A DNA stretch of 63,764 nt from an uncultured Ruminococcus sp. (lineage in GTDB: Bacteria; Bacillota; Clostridia; Lachnospirales; Lachnospiraceae): NCBI GenBank assembly GCA_900541505.1, contig UQKK01000020.1:1-63764 (forward strand), written 5' to 3'. A program made the translations under genes and the position numbers. This document shows positions 62,915 through 63,764 of the stretch, in pieces; positions within the stretch are counted from its first letter, which is position 1, and the number at the start of each line of letters is the position of its first letter. The notes beneath the pieces are model-generated. The model saw only the letters and a program-made list of their open reading frames with translations. It ran no database searches and was not told the DNA's origin.

Positions 62915-63493
62915 ATGATTTTTCACTACGCCGGCAACTACAATGGAGATGAAAGTAAGCTCCCACAAAGGGAACATCCTGCAAATTTCCACCCGTTTAA
63001 AGAAATGGGGATGAAAGAGCTGGGGATAGCTGCCAATATAGGGTGTCTTCTCACGATGATTGTACTGGCAATCCCATTTATCCTGCTCGGAATAGCGCAT
63101 TTCGCGGGCAATATGATTTGGCTGGGGGTGGGCAGCATTTGCGCTGTGCTTTCTTTATTTCCCCATGAATTGCTGCACGCACTCTGTTATAAAGAAGATG
63201 TGTATTTGTATAATAATCTTAGTCAAGGCTTGTTGTTCGTTGTCGGAACAGAAGATATGAGCAAGGGCAGATTTATTTTTACGTGTTTATGTCCCAACCT
63301 TTTCCTGGGAATCATTCCCTTTACTGTCTTTTTGATTTTTCCACATTTGGTGGGAGCAGGAATATTCGGGCTGATAGGAGTGGGCATGGGATTTGGTGAT
63401 TACATAAACATATATAATACAGTAAGACAAGTGCCGAGAGGGGCACAAACATATTTAAGCGGTGTCCATTCTTATTGGTATTTGAAAGAGTAA
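62915..63493 (+). CDS. DUF3267 membrane protein, putative zincin
   Basis: A 192-residue membrane protein with HELLHALC (HExxH-like, near residue 89) and four hydrophobic segments (44-64, 67-85, 125-145, 150-170). This is the DUF3267 putative metallopeptidase family of Bacillota. Intramembrane peptidase activity is a prediction only. AAAGGAGGACCCC precedes the ATG. Confidence 0.8.
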   Translation: MIFHYAGNYNGDESKLPQREHPANFHPFKEMGMKELGIAANIGCLLTMIVLAIPFILLGIAHFAGNMIWLGVGSICAVLSLFPHELLHALCYKEDVYLYNNLSQGLLFVVGTEDMSKGRFIFTCLCPNLFLGIIPFTVFLIFPHLVGAGIFGLIGVGMGFGDYINIYNTVRQVPRGAQTYLSGVHSYWYLKE

Positions 63494-63602
63494 GTATAGA
63501 GAGTTCTCCGCAAAAAGGTAAATGTCAACAGGCGTTGCTTGCGGCAACGGGAGTATCTTCATACAATAGTGGCAGAAAATGAAAGAAAAGAAGGTGGTCC
63601 TA

Positions 63603-63728
63603 ATGTTAAATGAAAACTTAAAAATAATCAGAAAGTCAAAGGGACTCTCGCAGGAAGAACTGGCTGTCAAACTAAACGTGGTGCGGCAGACAATTTCAAA
63701 ATGGGAGAGAGGGGGTTCACTTAGATAA
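63603..63728 (+). pseudogene. truncated XRE regulator at the window end
   Basis: An ATG at 63603 with AAGAAGGTGG upstream opens MLNENLKIIRKSKGLSQEEL and the HTH VVRQTISKWERGG, a common Clostridia XRE start. It runs into a stop at 63726-63728 after 41 codons, where relatives continue beyond KWERGLSVPD. Loss of similarity right after KWERG points to a junction or frameshift. The last 36 bases of the window show nothing further. Confidence 0.6.
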
Positions 63729-63764
63729 AGATACCACATCAATCCCACGCTGACTTTTGCTCAA

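Noticed and set aside
1..63764. CRISPR array, tRNA or rRNA gene, intact insertion sequence
   Set aside because: No regularly spaced repeats, cloverleaf-like runs, rRNA-like blocks or transposase genes were seen by eye.

Overview
The window looks like a chromosomal segment of a gut-type Lachnospiraceae (Bacillota, Clostridia; Blautia, Dorea or Mediterraneibacter-like). The basis is gene style rather than a marker gene: strong AGGAGG ribosome binding sites, many short operons, an ECF transporter, YbtPQ-like exporters, a BMP/ABC nucleoside importer and mobilizable-element genes typical of that family. I saw no rRNA or tRNA gene, CRISPR array or intact insertion sequence.

Region 1 (1-23.2 kb) is a defence and mobile island, clearly more A/T-rich in places than the rest. 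It opens with a type II restriction-modification pair (an HTH-fused cytosine-5 methyltransferase and an Eco47II-family endonuclease) directly followed by a Hachiman pair (HamA nuclease, HamB helicase). Next comes an integrative mobilizable element: XRE regulator, excisionase, a tyrosine integrase with three in-frame stops, MobC-like protein, a RepA/AAA helicase with a 3' frameshift, two small proteins, a hairpin-rich oriT-like stretch and a MobV relaxase. After the relaxase lies a yjdF-type riboswitch with its YjdF gene. Immediately behind YjdF is a tight, very A/T-rich four-gene cassette: a two-TM membrane protein, a radical SAM/SPASM enzyme, a dTMP-kinase-like enzyme and an EEP-fold nuclease/phosphatase. 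I do not recognise this as a named system, and it is the best candidate for an undescribed conflict or nucleotide-modification system here. Further right are an XRE regulator plus a 540-residue orphan protein under a consensus promoter with a palindromic operator, a Phd antitoxin remnant, a small Cys-rich/HIRAN/WYL cluster, a nucleoside phosphorylase and an Mrr_N-SIR2 defence gene broken by one stop codon.

Region 2 (23.3-33 kb) is a metallophore-type uptake locus: an AraC regulator, an MptD-family ECF S component, EcfT, and a 1138-residue protein joining a double ECF ATPase to an ABC permease-ATPase, followed by a second permease-ATPase. Two near-identical inverted-repeat operators precede the AraC gene and the S-component gene. 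A sigma-54 activator with an altered GAFTGA loop lies divergent to a flavin/Fe-S oxidoreductase of the old-yellow-enzyme/dienoyl-CoA reductase type.

Region 3 (35-50.5 kb) holds housekeeping and sugar genes: a UVR-motif protein with a ClpC-type unfoldase, an internally deleted GH32 gene, two tandem AraC regulators with a GH36 alpha-galactosidase, MarR, a DnaJ-like chaperone, a MarR-controlled ABC exporter pair, a small holin-like protein and an AbrB/PIN toxin-antitoxin pair.

Region 4 (50.5-63.8 kb) has an SDR/Gfo-Idh-MocA dehydrogenase pair divergent from a Crp/Fnr regulator. The regulator leads a purine-nucleoside salvage operon: BMP lipoprotein, ABC ATPase, two permeases, purine nucleoside phosphorylase, HD hydrolase and guanine deaminase. 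Together these would import nucleosides and carry guanosine to guanine to xanthine. The end carries a PuuD-like glutamine-amidotransferase hydrolase, a Fic protein, a toxin-antitoxin remnant, a DUF3267 membrane zincin and a truncated XRE regulator at the edge.

Gene decay recurs: integrase, helicase 3' end, DUF3795, Phd, SIR2, GH32, the toxin-antitoxin remnant and the terminal XRE gene are all broken. Some of the single-base cases could be assembly errors.
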